DNA of 29,697 nt from Bodo saltans (taxonomy: Eukaryota > Euglenozoa > Kinetoplastea > Eubodonida > Bodonidae): assembly GCA_001460835.1 (NCBI GenBank), contig CYKH01001496.1:1-29697 (forward strand), given 5' to 3'. The translations under genes and the position numbers were made by a program. Each line of letters begins with the position of its first letter. Position 1 is the first letter of the stretch. This document shows, in pieces, positions 1 through 9,344 of the stretch. Under the pieces are notes generated by a model. It had not been told where the DNA came from. It saw only the letters and a list, made by a program, of their open reading frames with translations, and did no database searches.

Positions 1-1
1 G

Positions 2-418
2 ATGTTCCTTCGCCCATTTCAGACTCGAATCGACATGTACGTGCTCTTCTCCAATAATTTTCTTTCTGCCCTTTCTCAACTCGTCGCACTTCTTGATGAC
101 TCGCAAGAAGGTCAAACGGCCTCTGCGACCATCGGACTCATTGCGAGCATTTTGCAACTGTGCGCAACTATTCTCTTGGGTGTTGATTTGGTACTCCGTC
201 GAGGTGGCGTGATGCACGCCTCGGTCGGTATTCAAGACCCTGTGCAGCTAGCGGCGTCTGCTGTTCCTCAACAACGTCTGCAACACGGTGGTTCAACTCT
301 GGATAGCAGAACTCACTTCTTCGAGAAAGCGCAGCATCCCCGGATGATGCGGTTTCCGTTCCACTGTGAGAAGTGTGTTGAAATGATCTCTCTTTCTCTC
401 TCACAAAATTTCCTATGA
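2..418 (+). CDS. 3' end of a polytopic surface membrane protein (7-TM module), 5' partial
   Basis: The frame is open from the window edge to a TGA at 416-418; the gene starts outside the window. It begins with an LRPF-type motif followed by a hydrophobic stretch (SNNFLSALSQLVALL), a short loop (DDSQEGQ), and a second hydrophobic stretch (ATIGLIASILQLCATILLGV) ending at a basic stop-transfer patch (LVLRRGG). This matches the sixth and seventh membrane segments of the downstream LRR and non-LRR surface proteins, where the same step is LPHRS, HPTRA or QPYPS followed by a long helix. The remaining roughly 65 residues would be a cytoplasmic tail. The ectodomain type cannot be known from this fragment. 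The first Met here is internal and is not proposed as a start. Membership of the family is by eye. Confidence 0.6.
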   Translation: MFLRPFQTRIDMYVLFSNNFLSALSQLVALLDDSQEGQTASATIGLIASILQLCATILLGVDLVLRRGGVMHASVGIQDPVQLAASAVPQQRLQHGGSTLDSRTHFFEKAQHPRMMRFPFHCEKCVEMISLSLSQNFL

Positions 419-686
419 TCCCTTTTTTTTGCATTTTTCAAGCGAAAATTGCAACATGAAGAGGGGAGAGCAAATGATCTCTTGGGTTGTGTGGTTTGTG
501 TCAAAATTATTTTTCTTTCGTGTTTCCAGAGGGTTCTTCTTTGTTGGTGAAATTGGAGCGAGTGGTTACAGAAGTTACGGTGCGCGCCACAAATCATCAT
601 AAGTTATCACAAGTCATAACGCTGTGATGTGTGATCTTTGGTTGATCTTTGGTGAAGTTCCTTTCCTTTTACGCATTTTCCCTTCC

Positions 687-717
687 GTGTGTGTGTGGGT
701 GTTTGTGTGTGTGTGTA
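687..717. repeat. (GT)n microsatellite, imperfect
   Basis: GT dinucleotides repeat with two short interruptions (GGG and TTT). It lies in the intergenic region and no function is evident. Confidence 0.85.
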
Positions 718-891
718 TGCTTCTATCTTGGCTCTGCTCTCGTGGCCTGATTTTCCCTCCGTAATCAAAGTGGTTATCCAGCGTTGTTCGTTGGAAGTGC
801 CGTTGCTCGACCATTTTTTCCTCTAAAAACGAAAACACAATTGTTTCATTGGTGGTTTCATGTTGCTCAGCGTTCATGCCTGATGCTCGCG

Positions 892-932
892 TTTTTTTTC
901 TTTTTCTTTTTCTTTTATGTGAAGCTGAAGAG
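892..932 (+). promoter_or_regulatory. Probable trans-splice acceptor (polypyrimidine tract + AG)
   Basis: An almost pure pyrimidine tract (892-916) is followed by AG dinucleotides at 923-924, 929-930 and 931-932. The first ATG after them is at 939. In kinetoplastids the spliced leader is added at the first suitable AG after such a tract, so this fixes 939 as the start and removes the earlier in-frame ATG at 876. Confidence 0.65.
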
Positions 933-938
933 CCACGA

Positions 939-3575
939 ATGACGTTCCAGTACGTTACCACTGTGTTAGTCATCCTATTACATTTCGTCTGTGGCAACAA
1001 CAATAGAAGTAGTGATACCATCAACCCTACTGCTGAACGGGCAGCGTTAGTTTTGTTTTACACTGCAACCGACGGTGCCACCTGGTCTCTGAATGATAGC
1101 GCTTCTTCCAATGGCCTGACTGGCCTTGGAGGACAACCATGGGATGTGACGAACTCCTCGTCCAACTACTGCTATTGGTTTGGCATTCAATGTGGCTACT
1201 ACGTCATCGCAACAAACGAGCCAGCGTACGGTGTACAAGCAATCCAACTCCCTAGCTGTGGACTTACTGGGAGCCTTCCCTCCAGTGATACGTGGTGCAG
1301 TTCACTGCCAATTCTGTCGATACTGAATCTCCCCAACAACAAACTGCAAGGCACAATTCCTGAGTCGTTGGGGCAATGTACCGGTATGATCAACTTTGTC
1401 CTGTATTCCAATCGACTGCAAGGAACGATTCCATCGTCGCTTTCCCAGTTTACTGAAATGATCAATTTTAACTTGCGTGGGAACCAACTTGTTGGTTCAC
1501 TGCCCAGCAGTCTCTCTACGTTTACCGACATCGAGTTTTTTGATGTGTCAGCTAACCGCCTCAGTGGAACGCTCCCTCCACAATACGCAAGCTGGTCGGT
1601 TCTTTGGAAGTTCGATGTCGCTGAGAACGCACTTAGTGGCACACTCCCGGCAGCATACAGCTCCTGGGGAGGCAGCGTTGCATACTTTTACGTCTCTAAC
1701 AACAGTATTAGCGGGACACTTCCGTCAGCGTACAGTGCCTGGACGAATTTCTCCGTCTTCGGTGTCGATGACAACCAATTCACTGGTTCATTTCCACCAG
1801 AATACTCATCATGGGGCTCAAGTCTGATTGAGTTTTCTCCTCGCAACAATCAGTTATCTGGCTCTCTGCCACCGGAGTACAGCGCATGGGTTGGTATGAC
1901 AACATTTCAAGTGGACAACAATCCGCTCACTGGTACACTGCCTGCAAGCTATGGCGCGTGGAAAAGAGTCGTATACATTCTAATTTGCAACACAAACATC
2001 ACTGGCCCCATCCCTTCGTCATGGGGCTCAATGAGCCGACTCTACTCATTGCAGTTGTACATTAACAGTCTCACCGGGACACTTCCACCGTCGCTCGGAA
2101 ATCTTACATCACTTTCGTCCATCAACCTTTCCATGAACAACATCAGCGGCACTGTCCCCGTTGAGGCTTGGTCAAAGCTTCGCGTACAGTCGATTATGTT
2201 TCAAGACAACCCACATCTTTCTGGCAACATTACTGCATCGTGGAACAACATTTTTGCCACTTCAGCTGCGGGGTTGCCGGCAATCATGTCTGTTTGTCGC
2301 ACAAACATTTGCGCTTCGAAGTTGTCCACGTTGATGTGGGGATACGGCTGTCTTCCGACTGCAGCTATTCCTATGTTGTTGTCGGTTACACTGGAAAATA
2401 TGTTTAGTCTTTTTTCAATTGCAGTATGGACCACCAGCGTGGAGTGCAGCACCCTTGCCCCTTCAGTAGCACCTACCGCGCAACCAACACGCACACGAAC
2501 GTTCCACTGGGAGCCAACGCCACCGATGAACACAACAGAAATGCCGCCGTTAGAGAGAGCGGTGAGTGATGTAAGTGCCGTCGTGTCTACCGCTGCGATT
2601 GCCGCAGGGGTGACTGGTGCTGCGAGTGGAGGAGATCTTCAAATGTTATCCTCCGTGTTGGGATCAACGTGTATGTGCGGCACTGTTGCAGCGACATCGA
2701 AGACGATGGCGTACACCACCTCACCGTTTGCGAACTTGGGCTTCGCCGCCGTCGTCGTTGGTAACGCGGGCCTTGCCATTGCTGTGGCGTTAGTCTTCCG
2801 CGTACTCCTTTCTGTGCTTGTCCGCCGCCGCCTGCGAAAGAAGCCTCAGGCACATGCGGCGGACGAGAGGAATGAGGTTGCAGCAATGCTACGATTTCCC
2901 AGCTTCAACATTCGCCTTGCGCTGTTTCTGAATGCAGGCATCTTCAAAGCTGCCATCGCGCTGATCACGACCATCGACGATCGCAGCACTGCAGAAATTG
3001 CAGCCGCGTTTGTGGGATTTGCCTACGTCCTATGCCTCGGCGCGTACTTGGAAACCGTCATTTACAGAGGCCGTGTGTTGAAAATTCCGCTTCTGTATGA
3101 GGCGTACACGTTGCAAGTAGACTATCACCCGGTGCCACAGAAAGTGTCGCGTGTGGTGCTGCCGGTTGGATTTTGGGGACCAAAGTTGTTTCGCAGGCAG
3201 TTTGGAGCCATTACAAACGGCCTTCGTGGTGATTGCACCCGTTTGTGGTGTGTACTCCCTCTTACGAACCTCGCGACGCAGCTTCTTTTCGTGCTGCCAG
3301 TGGAGACTTCTGGCGGCTGCGACGCGGTTCAGATTATCGGAGCTCTTGTTCTCATTGCAACGTCTGCATTCTGGTGTGCCAGCCATCCAACACGAGCACT
3401 GACAAGCACCCTTTTCTCGTGTGCATCGCTGCTTATGGTTGCGCTCGTGAACATCACTGGTGCATTGTGTCGCCATAATATCTCCTCATCCGACACTGTG
3501 CTGAAGCTCGCGCTGGTTGGCTCCAATTATCGGAATCATAGGAACTGTGAATTCGCTGTTGACGTCCTTTGGTGA
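939..3575 (+). CDS. LRR surface membrane protein, main frame (gene LRR-1)
   Basis: The chosen start at 939 gives a signal peptide (MTFQYVTTVLVILLHFVCG). An N-terminal LRR cap follows, with the ERAAL..FY.ATDG.TW...C.W.GI.C pattern. About 13 LRRs of roughly 24 residues come next, of the plant-like 'NxLSGTLP' type, with a Y..W signature (PPEYSAW) in several repeats. A Thr/Pro-rich stalk follows, then a CMC pair and a set of hydrophobic helices: FAAVVVGNAGLAI, a helix preceded by RFPS, and helices near CDAVQ and HPTRA. The ectodomain carries many N-x-S/T sites, so a glycosylated plasma-membrane protein is likely. The ligand is unknown. The frame stops at 3573-3575 inside what should be the last helix; the family-like C-terminus continues in the next frame (3517-4098). 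A single-base indel, real or from sequencing, is the simplest reading. Confidence 0.8.
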   Translation: MTFQYVTTVLVILLHFVCGNNNRSSDTINPTAERAALVLFYTATDGATWSLNDSASSNGLTGLGGQPWDVTNSSSNYCYWFGIQCGYYVIATNEPAYGVQAIQLPSCGLTGSLPSSDTWCSSLPILSILNLPNNKLQGTIPESLGQCTGMINFVLYSNRLQGTIPSSLSQFTEMINFNLRGNQLVGSLPSSLSTFTDIEFFDVSANRLSGTLPPQYASWSVLWKFDVAENALSGTLPAAYSSWGGSVAYFYVSNNSISGTLPSAYSAWTNFSVFGVDDNQFTGSFPPEYSSWGSSLIEFSPRNNQLSGSLPPEYSAWVGMTTFQVDNNPLTGTLPASYGAWKRVVYILICNTNITGPIPSSWGSMSRLYSLQLYINSLTGTLPPSLGNLTSLSSINLSMNNISGTVPVEAWSKLRVQSIMFQDNPHLSGNITASWNNIFATSAAGLPAIMSVCRTNICASKLSTLMWGYGCLPTAAIPMLLSVTLENMFSLFSIAVWTTSVECSTLAPSVAPTAQPTRTRTFHWEPTPPMNTTEMPPLERAVSDVSAVVSTAAIAAGVTGAASGGDLQMLSSVLGSTCMCGTVAATSKTMAYTTSPFANLGFAAVVVGNAGLAIAVALVFRVLLSVLVRRRLRKKPQAHAADERNEVAAMLRFPSFNIRLALFLNAGIFKAAIALITTIDDRSTAEIAAAFVGFAYVLCLGAYLETVIYRGRVLKIPLLYEAYTLQVDYHPVPQKVSRVVLPVGFWGPKLFRRQFGAITNGLRGDCTRLWCVLPLTNLATQLLFVLPVETSGGCDAVQIIGALVLIATSAFWCASHPTRALTSTLFSCASLLMVALVNITGALCRHNISSSDTVLKLALVGSNYRNHRNCEFAVDVLW

Positions 3576-4098
3576 AAAGTACCTCACCAAGCGGCGCCAC
3601 AAGAAAAAGAAAAATGACAGTAAAATGCTCCAGAAAAAGAAGTCAGCCAACGACGGAAGTAGTTGTGGTGGTGGTGAGGTGTTTCTTAACAGTTTACCAT
3701 TCCTTTCACATCCGCGCGCATCGTCGTTTGACGCCGCTTCGACAGTGACACAATGTATCACTGTGATAAACAACAAAAACAACACCAACGGAAGCTTCGC
3801 ATCATCTCATCGCCGCCTCGATCAAGCGGCAGATTCTCCAGAGTTGCATTCTCGTCACGCAGATGATTCCGAACCCGACGACAGTCAGGCGGATGATGCA
3901 GATACGACGAGTAAATGGAGAGCATCTTCCACTGCTACGTCACTGTCCCGAAATTTATCTGACGCAAGAAGATCCTTGCGACGACACTGTGAAGCGGCAA
4001 CCGTCGTTCCAGCGTTGCAGAATGAAGACGATGAAGTCATGCGAATGCTACGATGGGTGGTTGAGAAAATTTGCGCCCAAAACAGTGCGCTTTTATAA
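3517..4098 (+). CDS. C-terminal continuation of LRR-1 in the +1 frame
   Basis: This frame overlaps the end of the 939 frame by about 60 bases. It opens with PIIGIIGTVNSLLTSFGEKYL, matching the last membrane helix of the paralogues (for example VGAYVSLIGSIALFSLDKFE at 15768-15827). A very basic juxtamembrane patch (KRRHKKKK) follows, then a Ser/Asp-rich tail, and a C-terminal amphipathic stretch (VMRMLRWVVEKICAQ) resembling the ends of LRR-2 and LRR-3. It has no plausible start of its own; the first codon of the open frame is TTG. It is therefore best read as the end of LRR-1 after skipping one base near 3518-3525. A separate gene is unlikely. Confidence 0.7.
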   Translation: MAPIIGIIGTVNSLLTSFGEKYLTKRRHKKKKNDSKMLQKKKSANDGSSCGGGEVFLNSLPFLSHPRASSFDAASTVTQCITVINNKNNTNGSFASSHRRLDQAADSPELHSRHADDSEPDDSQADDADTTSKWRASSTATSLSRNLSDARRSLRRHCEAATVVPALQNEDDEVMRMLRWVVEKICAQNSALL

Positions 4099-4399
4099 TT
4101 TACACACGAAGAAGCAGGGGAAAATGGCCCTGCAGAATCTTGATTTTTGTAGGCCCCCAGTTGTTATCCTTTCATATGAAATATACACACACGTACACGT
4201 ACTCCTCCACCGTTTACAAACCACCTCACGCTTTCCCTTACGCTTGATGACGAATCAAGCAGATCAACAAAATAAGAATCCACTTCAAAGGGGCTTTTCG
4301 CCTTCAAAAAAAAAGTTGCTGTTCTTTTTTTTGTCTTTCCTCGAAGGAAATCATGACTGATAAGTCCGCAATCGCAATCATAACAACATGTTGTGAAAA
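4099..4399. other. Intergenic region upstream of the pseudouridine synthase
   Basis: There is no supported gene apart from a possible short upstream ORF at 4353-4403. The region holds runs of A and T and the splice signal at 4321-4346. Confidence 0.5.
4321..4346 (+). promoter_or_regulatory. Probable trans-splice acceptor of the pseudouridine synthase gene
   Basis: A T-rich pyrimidine tract runs from about 4322 to 4342, with the first AG at 4345-4346. Another AG at 4363-4364 could be used instead. The inferred 5' UTR is about 35-55 nt. Confidence 0.5.
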
Positions 4400-4403
4400 A
4401 TGA
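4353..4403 (+). other. Possible 16-codon upstream ORF overlapping the main start
   Basis: An ATG at 4353 reads 16 codons to a TGA at 4401-4403, which overlaps the main ATG at 4400-4402 (ATGA arrangement). If the spliced leader is added at 4346 this ORF would be in the mRNA and could lower or couple translation. If the AG at 4364 is used it is absent. This is sequence-only evidence. Confidence 0.25.
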
Positions 4404-6848
4404 AGCGTCACCAAAACATTTATTTAGTGAACCTCTCACCGCAGTACTCCTCTCCTGCTGAAGACCGTAATACAAATCAAGAAGCACAAGATTGTGCCAG
4501 TCAAGTTGCAGAAGCGCCATCAAGAAGGACATCGTGGCGTCTTACCATTAAAGTTGCTCCCTATTTGTTTACCTACTGCACAAAGGTCAAACCGCGTTGG
4601 GTTGGATTGCCGGTGGGCACTGTCATGGCGAGTGAATTTGCGCGGTATCATCACGATAGTAGTGCGAAACCCGCTGCTTCCAGCGGCACTTCACCGCTTT
4701 TACAGTTGGTTGCCGCAAATGGATTGTTGAAAGTGGTGAAACCAGCAACCGATGATTGTGTTGTTGTCTTCCAGCGGCACTTCATCGCTTTTACAGTTGG
4801 TTGTCGCACATGGATTGTTGAAAGTGGTGAAACCAGCAACCGACGATTGTGTTGTTGTTGAGTCTTGTCCATTTGGCCATGTTGCAGCAGTTACAACCGG
4901 ACGACCACGTGGAATGACGAACAAACAATTTCGTGCACTACTACAACAAAATTCCGTTCCGGTGCAACCCCTTCCTCCGTTGGTCAATGAAACGGCGGCG
5001 CGCCGGCTGTGCAGTATTAGTGGGCCGGAGATCACTGATACGGTGAGCCATGGCGATGTAATTGTGTTTGTTGACAACATTCAGCAATCGATGCTTTTTT
5101 GCAGCGATGAGCGTCTGATGCGCGACGATCCGTCAGTCGATGATTTTTTGTTTGCGACACCACTGGAAGCGACCGATGTGATTCATCATACTCTGCACAA
5201 ACACGAGAAAAATGTTGTGTTGCCGCTACACAACAACAACGACAGCATGCTGCACCACACGGTTTCCATGACTACGTCGTTGCTGCCGTCTTCTTCTGCG
5301 CCACTTGCTGCGATTTTGATCCTCCGATTTCTCCCCAACGCAAACAACGTTTTAGTAGTCTGCAAACCTTCAGGGCTGCCAACGCTGCCTTGCGGACGGA
5401 ACTATTTTAACAGCTTGACGATGTTGTTGGAACACACACTCATGTCGCTGCTGCTGTTAGAGGACAAGGACTCTAGAGGAGGAGGCGCAGTAGACGTTGT
5501 ACCACCGGCTTCAGAAACATTAGTGGTGGGGTTCAGCCCAGCGATGCCCGGCAGTGAGCGGCACGCATTGCTCAAGTACCTCTCGGAGTTGCCTTCCTCA
5601 ACTGTCAGTGACATGCAGTACGTGTCGGTTGATAAGTCTCCTCCTTATGACGCTCAGCGGCGGTGCTGCGAAGAAGCTGCTGTTGCCGCTGGTCCTTGGG
5701 CTCCACCCGTTCTGCGAGTTCATCCTCTCCACCGCCTGGACACTGGCACGAGCGGTGTGATTGCACTCCAACTAGACACGCGAGGGACTGCACACACATC
5801 CAATCACTATTCCACCTCAAATGACAAGAGTAGCTCTGTGACCATCAAAAACAAGCGCTACGTTGCGCGTGTTCACGGTGAAGTTCATGAAGCATTGCGC
5901 CGTGACCTCAGTTGTGTCACACCTCGGGCAACGTCGTCACACAACTCTGACGACAAAAGCAGTGGTTGGTATCAGTGTGCATTGCCAATGATCTGCACTG
6001 GTCCTTCGCGGTTCGGTGTGACTCGACCGTCTCCAACGCCATGTTCAACATCGACGAATGATAAAGTACCGGAAACAACTACTGCTGTGGATGTCCGTCA
6101 ACCAGCAAGAACAGCAGCACAACAAGGATCGCATCGAGTCACGGAATGGGGAAGCAATTCAAACGGCACAAAAGATGCAGTGAGTGAATTTCTGCCTGTA
6201 GTAGCAGACGACAGCGGTGTCGATAGGCTTCCGCTGAGAAGGGAGGACCATCATGAACTTTCTTCTCCAGTTGCCCCCACTGTACACTCATCCAGTCTCA
6301 GTAGCTTTGTGGGCTGTGTCCCTGTGACCGGCAGGACGCATCAACTTCGGGTGCATCTTGCCGCAATTGGCTGCCCCATCATCGGTGACTCTGTCTATGG
6401 TGTAAGTGAAGCACGACAGCAAGATGATGATCAGTGCTGCACATTGTCACAAGTTGAATCGAAGGAGGGAGCAGCAGAAGGTGGGTACGGCAATTATGAT
6501 GAGCGAAGTGATTGCGCAACAGAATGGCGTCAGCCTTCCCTCTGCGACGAGTGCAGCGACGCTGAGGTCAATTTCAATGATAATGGAGCTGAGAACAAGA
6601 AGAACCGCGAGGCGGCGCATCGCGTTGACACGGAACTGGATTCGTTTCTTCTGTCCGCATTGTCATGCGAGATCCACATCACCACAACTTCGTCGACTCA
6701 TTCCGTCGCAGGTGAGACTCGAGATGACGTTGATGTTGTTTTTGTCCAACTGTCGACACATTCAGCGGGACTGCCAGCTTGGTGCCCGGAGTCTGTCGCT
6801 GCCGCAATACTTCATTCACAGATGGAATTGAGATCCCCAATACATTAA
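4400..6848 (+). CDS. RluA-family pseudouridine synthase, frame broken by a 91-bp tandem duplication
   Basis: This enzyme isomerises uridine to pseudouridine in RNA. The active-site motif HRLDTGTSG is at 5730-5756 (catalytic Asp at 5739-5741), preceded by KPSGLPTLP (5365-5391) and followed by the second signature VTGRTHQLRVHLAAIGCPI and IGDSVYG (about 6325-6401). The N-terminal part from 4400 contains PYLFTYCTKVKPRWVG, typical of the RPUSD2/Rib2-like eukaryotic branch. The ATG at 4400 reads only to 4861. The rest is open from 4752 in another frame. A 91-bp tandem duplication (4677-4858) separates the two, and one unit alone would keep a single frame. Long low-complexity insertions lie before the HRLD motif and between the two signatures, making it far larger than bacterial RluA. 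The RNA target and cell compartment are not evident. Confidence 0.85.
4677..4858 (+). repeat. 91-bp tandem duplication inside the pseudouridine synthase gene
   Basis: The units are 4677-4767 and 4768-4858, with four mismatches seen by eye (about 96% identity). The unit length is not a multiple of three, so it shifts the frame. The protein segment LLKVVKPATDDCVVV is read in frame from unit 1 by the upstream frame and from unit 2 by the downstream frame. It could be a real mutation or two diverged haplotypes joined in assembly. Confidence 0.9.
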
Positions 6849-6891
6849 CACACCCAAAACTGATCTCACGTACAGCGTTAATGAAGGTGTG

Positions 6892-6931
6892 CCTTTTTCT
6901 CTGATTATTTTTTTCTTCCTTGATTACACAG
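6892..6931 (+). promoter_or_regulatory. Probable trans-splice acceptor of the acyltransferase gene
   Basis: A pyrimidine-rich tract (6892-6921) is followed by CACAG, with AG at 6930-6931. The first ATG downstream is at 6965, giving a 5' UTR of about 33 nt. Confidence 0.6.
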
Positions 6932-6964
6932 TAGCCCTATCATAAAAAACTTTCAATTTCTCAA

Positions 6965-9328
6965 ATGTACTCCAACGACGACTTGCTACCGACTCTTCCA
7001 TTACCGACCCTCGAGGAAACATTCAGCAGACTGTACGAATCCAGCCGTCCGTTCGACAGTCGCCTCGAACGTGCTGCAGCCGACGGCGTGCCAGACGGCC
7101 CCGCAGTTCTACAAGAAAAAGAATTGTTTGTTCGTGACTGTTGCGCGTCGCTAGTCGACGCCCAGGCGGTGCTGGAAAAGCGCAGCCAAGAACGCGCAAA
7201 TTGGTTGGGCGATTGGTGGGATGAGTTTGCATATTTACGGTCTCGCTACCCTGTCTCCATCAACACAAACACTATGGCGGCTCGACTTCTAGACATCGGC
7301 GGCGACGCGCTGTGTTCCTCCGGCATGTGGGGCATCGGCGAGCTCCCGGAGATTAAGGAGCGGATTGCTGTGAACGACTTGGCAAGAAAGAAGATTCATC
7401 GATTGTCCGATGCCATTGACCGGGCCGTGCTGTGCATCCTGGAAAGCCTTCATTTCAGAGTTCTGATGATGCGTGAAGCGGTGGAGGAGACGATTCAACC
7501 CCCAAAGGGCATATTGCTGTGCCAACAACAATTCCGAAATTACTACGCCATGCGTGTCCCTCGAAAAGGAAAAGACGAAATTCTGAATCCTGTGTCACCT
7601 GGGGCGACGGAGTACGCAGTGATCATGTTTCACGGCAAGATGGCGTTCTTGCACGTCGCCAACGCCGGCGTGGAAGCAGCGAGATTGAATTACGACGGGA
7701 TTCGCGCTGCACTGCGCATCATCATTGACGACATTTGTGAAGAAGAGAACAAGAAAGCCTCCACGGCACTGAGTGCCGCAGAGCTCCAAAACCTTCGCAT
7801 TAAGCAGTCCATCGGGCTGCTGACATGCGCCGGGCGCGACGAAGCTGCTGCTGGCTTCGACCTCCTGCGTGCTGTTCCAAATTCAAAGAACGCCGAGTAC
7901 CTTGATAAGCTTTATACAAAGACATTGACAATGGTGTCCATTGACGACGACACGATCGTGAAAACTGTCTCGGAGGCACTTCGTGTCAGCGGCGTCGAGA
8001 ATCCTGAGAATCGCTGGTACGATCGAGCAAGCTCTCAGATTGTGTCTAGCAACGGAGTGTCGATGTATCAAGGGGAGCACTCACCGATGGACGCCATTGT
8101 CTGTGCCACCACACCAGTTGATATCGTCAGTAGGTTTTCTGAGGAGGTGAAGGACACTGGGAAAGCACTCAAGAAGTTGAACTGCTCGACTCCTGTACAA
8201 ACCCTTTCTCATCATGAACAGTTTGACATCAGTGCCGAGGATGCAAATAATCCACGGGCCGCCGTATCGAAGCACATTGAATTCTGCCGTTGGAACATTC
8301 CTGCATCAGTGGAGGTCATCTTGGTAGGGGCCTATCAGTATCATACAAGCGTCGCATCCTGCTGTAAAATCTACGCGTTCCACAACAGCAGATTTGGCAA
8401 GGCGGCATTAAGCAAACATCGAGTGCATGTTGACTTCTTGTGCCAACTATCCATTCAACTAGCTCACTGCTTGGATCAATATCATGAAAGTCGTAGGAGT
8501 GGAGGTAAAAACAGCAACGCAGTTGATCTCAACGAATTTCTTCGCCGCCATTTCGTGGCCACTTACGAAAGCGCCTCGACGCGTGCGTTCCAACAGGGAC
8601 GCACAGAGACTGTTCGTTCTGCAACGTTAGAAATGAGGCGCCTCATTGAGGCATTGATCCCACATTTCGTCGTCTCCCAAACATCATCGCCCAACTCCTC
8701 CTCTAGAAAGACTGTGCAGTGGTTTGACCATCTGAGGTCTGCACCACAACAACTCGCAGATCTTCGCAATTCTGTTCAACGTGCGCAAAAGAAACACCTT
8801 CGACTGGTCAAAGAAGCCTCGACTGGTGCCGGAATCGATCGGCACTTAATGGGTCTTAAGATTGCACAAAATGCAATTCTACAACGGACCATGCCTCAAG
8901 CGTTAACATCACCACAGAACGCTGTTACAGAATCAAAGAAAGAAAACGATGATGCGGTACCGACTGCAGTCCCTCACCAGTTACGAGAAGCGGTTCAACG
9001 ATCCCAAAACTTTCAACTGTTGACGTCTCAAATGATAGGAGGGACCTTCTTAGGTGGGTTTGCTCACGTATCGCCTCAAGGGTACGGTGTGTGCTATTAC
9101 GTGCAGGATGAGTCAATCCGTGCATGTGTGTCGAGTTTCCAAACTCCTTCTGCTCCAAGTGCAACAAAAGCGACGACGGCGAGTAGTGCGGCGAACTCAA
9201 CAACAACAACGGATGCAAAACGATTCGGTGGGCTCTTCAATTTTGTGATGGAGTCTATTTATTGCGCGATCGAGGCTGGAGTGTTGTCGTTTGGTGAAGA
9301 GCGTGATACAAGGAAAAGTCGACTGTGA
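6965..9328 (+). CDS. Carnitine/choline O-acyltransferase with C-terminal SRL targeting signal
   Basis: This enzyme transfers acyl groups between CoA and carnitine (or choline). Family signatures appear in order: LPTLPLPTLEETFSRLYES at residues 9-27, WLGDWWDEFAYLRSRYPV around 80-97, the catalytic His at residue 372 in GEHSPMDA, FQQGRTETVRSAT around 540, the CoA-site motif GIDRHLMGL around 622, and GYGVCYYV around 706. At 787 residues it is longer than the usual roughly 600-650; the extra length lies mostly in the C-terminal half, in Ser/Thr/Ala-rich loops. The protein ends in SRL, a canonical PTS1 tripeptide, so import into peroxisomes or glycosomes is likely. The acyl-chain preference cannot be told by eye. 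The frame is intact, and the ATG is the first after the splice signal. Confidence 0.92.
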   Translation: MYSNDDLLPTLPLPTLEETFSRLYESSRPFDSRLERAAADGVPDGPAVLQEKELFVRDCCASLVDAQAVLEKRSQERANWLGDWWDEFAYLRSRYPVSINTNTMAARLLDIGGDALCSSGMWGIGELPEIKERIAVNDLARKKIHRLSDAIDRAVLCILESLHFRVLMMREAVEETIQPPKGILLCQQQFRNYYAMRVPRKGKDEILNPVSPGATEYAVIMFHGKMAFLHVANAGVEAARLNYDGIRAALRIIIDDICEEENKKASTALSAAELQNLRIKQSIGLLTCAGRDEAAAGFDLLRAVPNSKNAEYLDKLYTKTLTMVSIDDDTIVKTVSEALRVSGVENPENRWYDRASSQIVSSNGVSMYQGEHSPMDAIVCATTPVDIVSRFSEEVKDTGKALKKLNCSTPVQTLSHHEQFDISAEDANNPRAAVSKHIEFCRWNIPASVEVILVGAYQYHTSVASCCKIYAFHNSRFGKAALSKHRVHVDFLCQLSIQLAHCLDQYHESRRSGGKNSNAVDLNEFLRRHFVATYESASTRAFQQGRTETVRSATLEMRRLIEALIPHFVVSQTSSPNSSSRKTVQWFDHLRSAPQQLADLRNSVQRAQKKHLRLVKEASTGAGIDRHLMGLKIAQNAILQRTMPQALTSPQNAVTESKKENDDAVPTAVPHQLREAVQRSQNFQLLTSQMIGGTFLGGFAHVSPQGYGVCYYVQDESIRACVSSFQTPSAPSATKATTASSAANSTTTTDAKRFGGLFNFVMESIYCAIEAGVLSFGEERDTRKSRL

Positions 9329-9344
9329 TGTGTTTGAATCATCA

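Larger units (their letters stand above)
419..938. other. Intergenic region between two surface-protein genes
   Basis: No gene is supported here. The region is T-rich and would hold the 3' UTR of the preceding gene and the 5' signals of the LRR gene at 939. It contains a GT microsatellite (687-717) and, at its end, a long polypyrimidine tract. ATGs at 876 and 917 lie before the likely trans-splice site, so they should not be in the mature mRNA. Confidence 0.6.

Noticed and set aside
849-938. Upstream extension of LRR-1 to 849 or 876
   Set aside because: The codon at 849 is TTG, and the ATG at 876 precedes the polypyrimidine tract, so neither should be in the mature mRNA.
3030-3476. 148-codon frame on the - strand inside LRR-1
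   Set aside because: It is a shadow of the membrane module with no independent signal.
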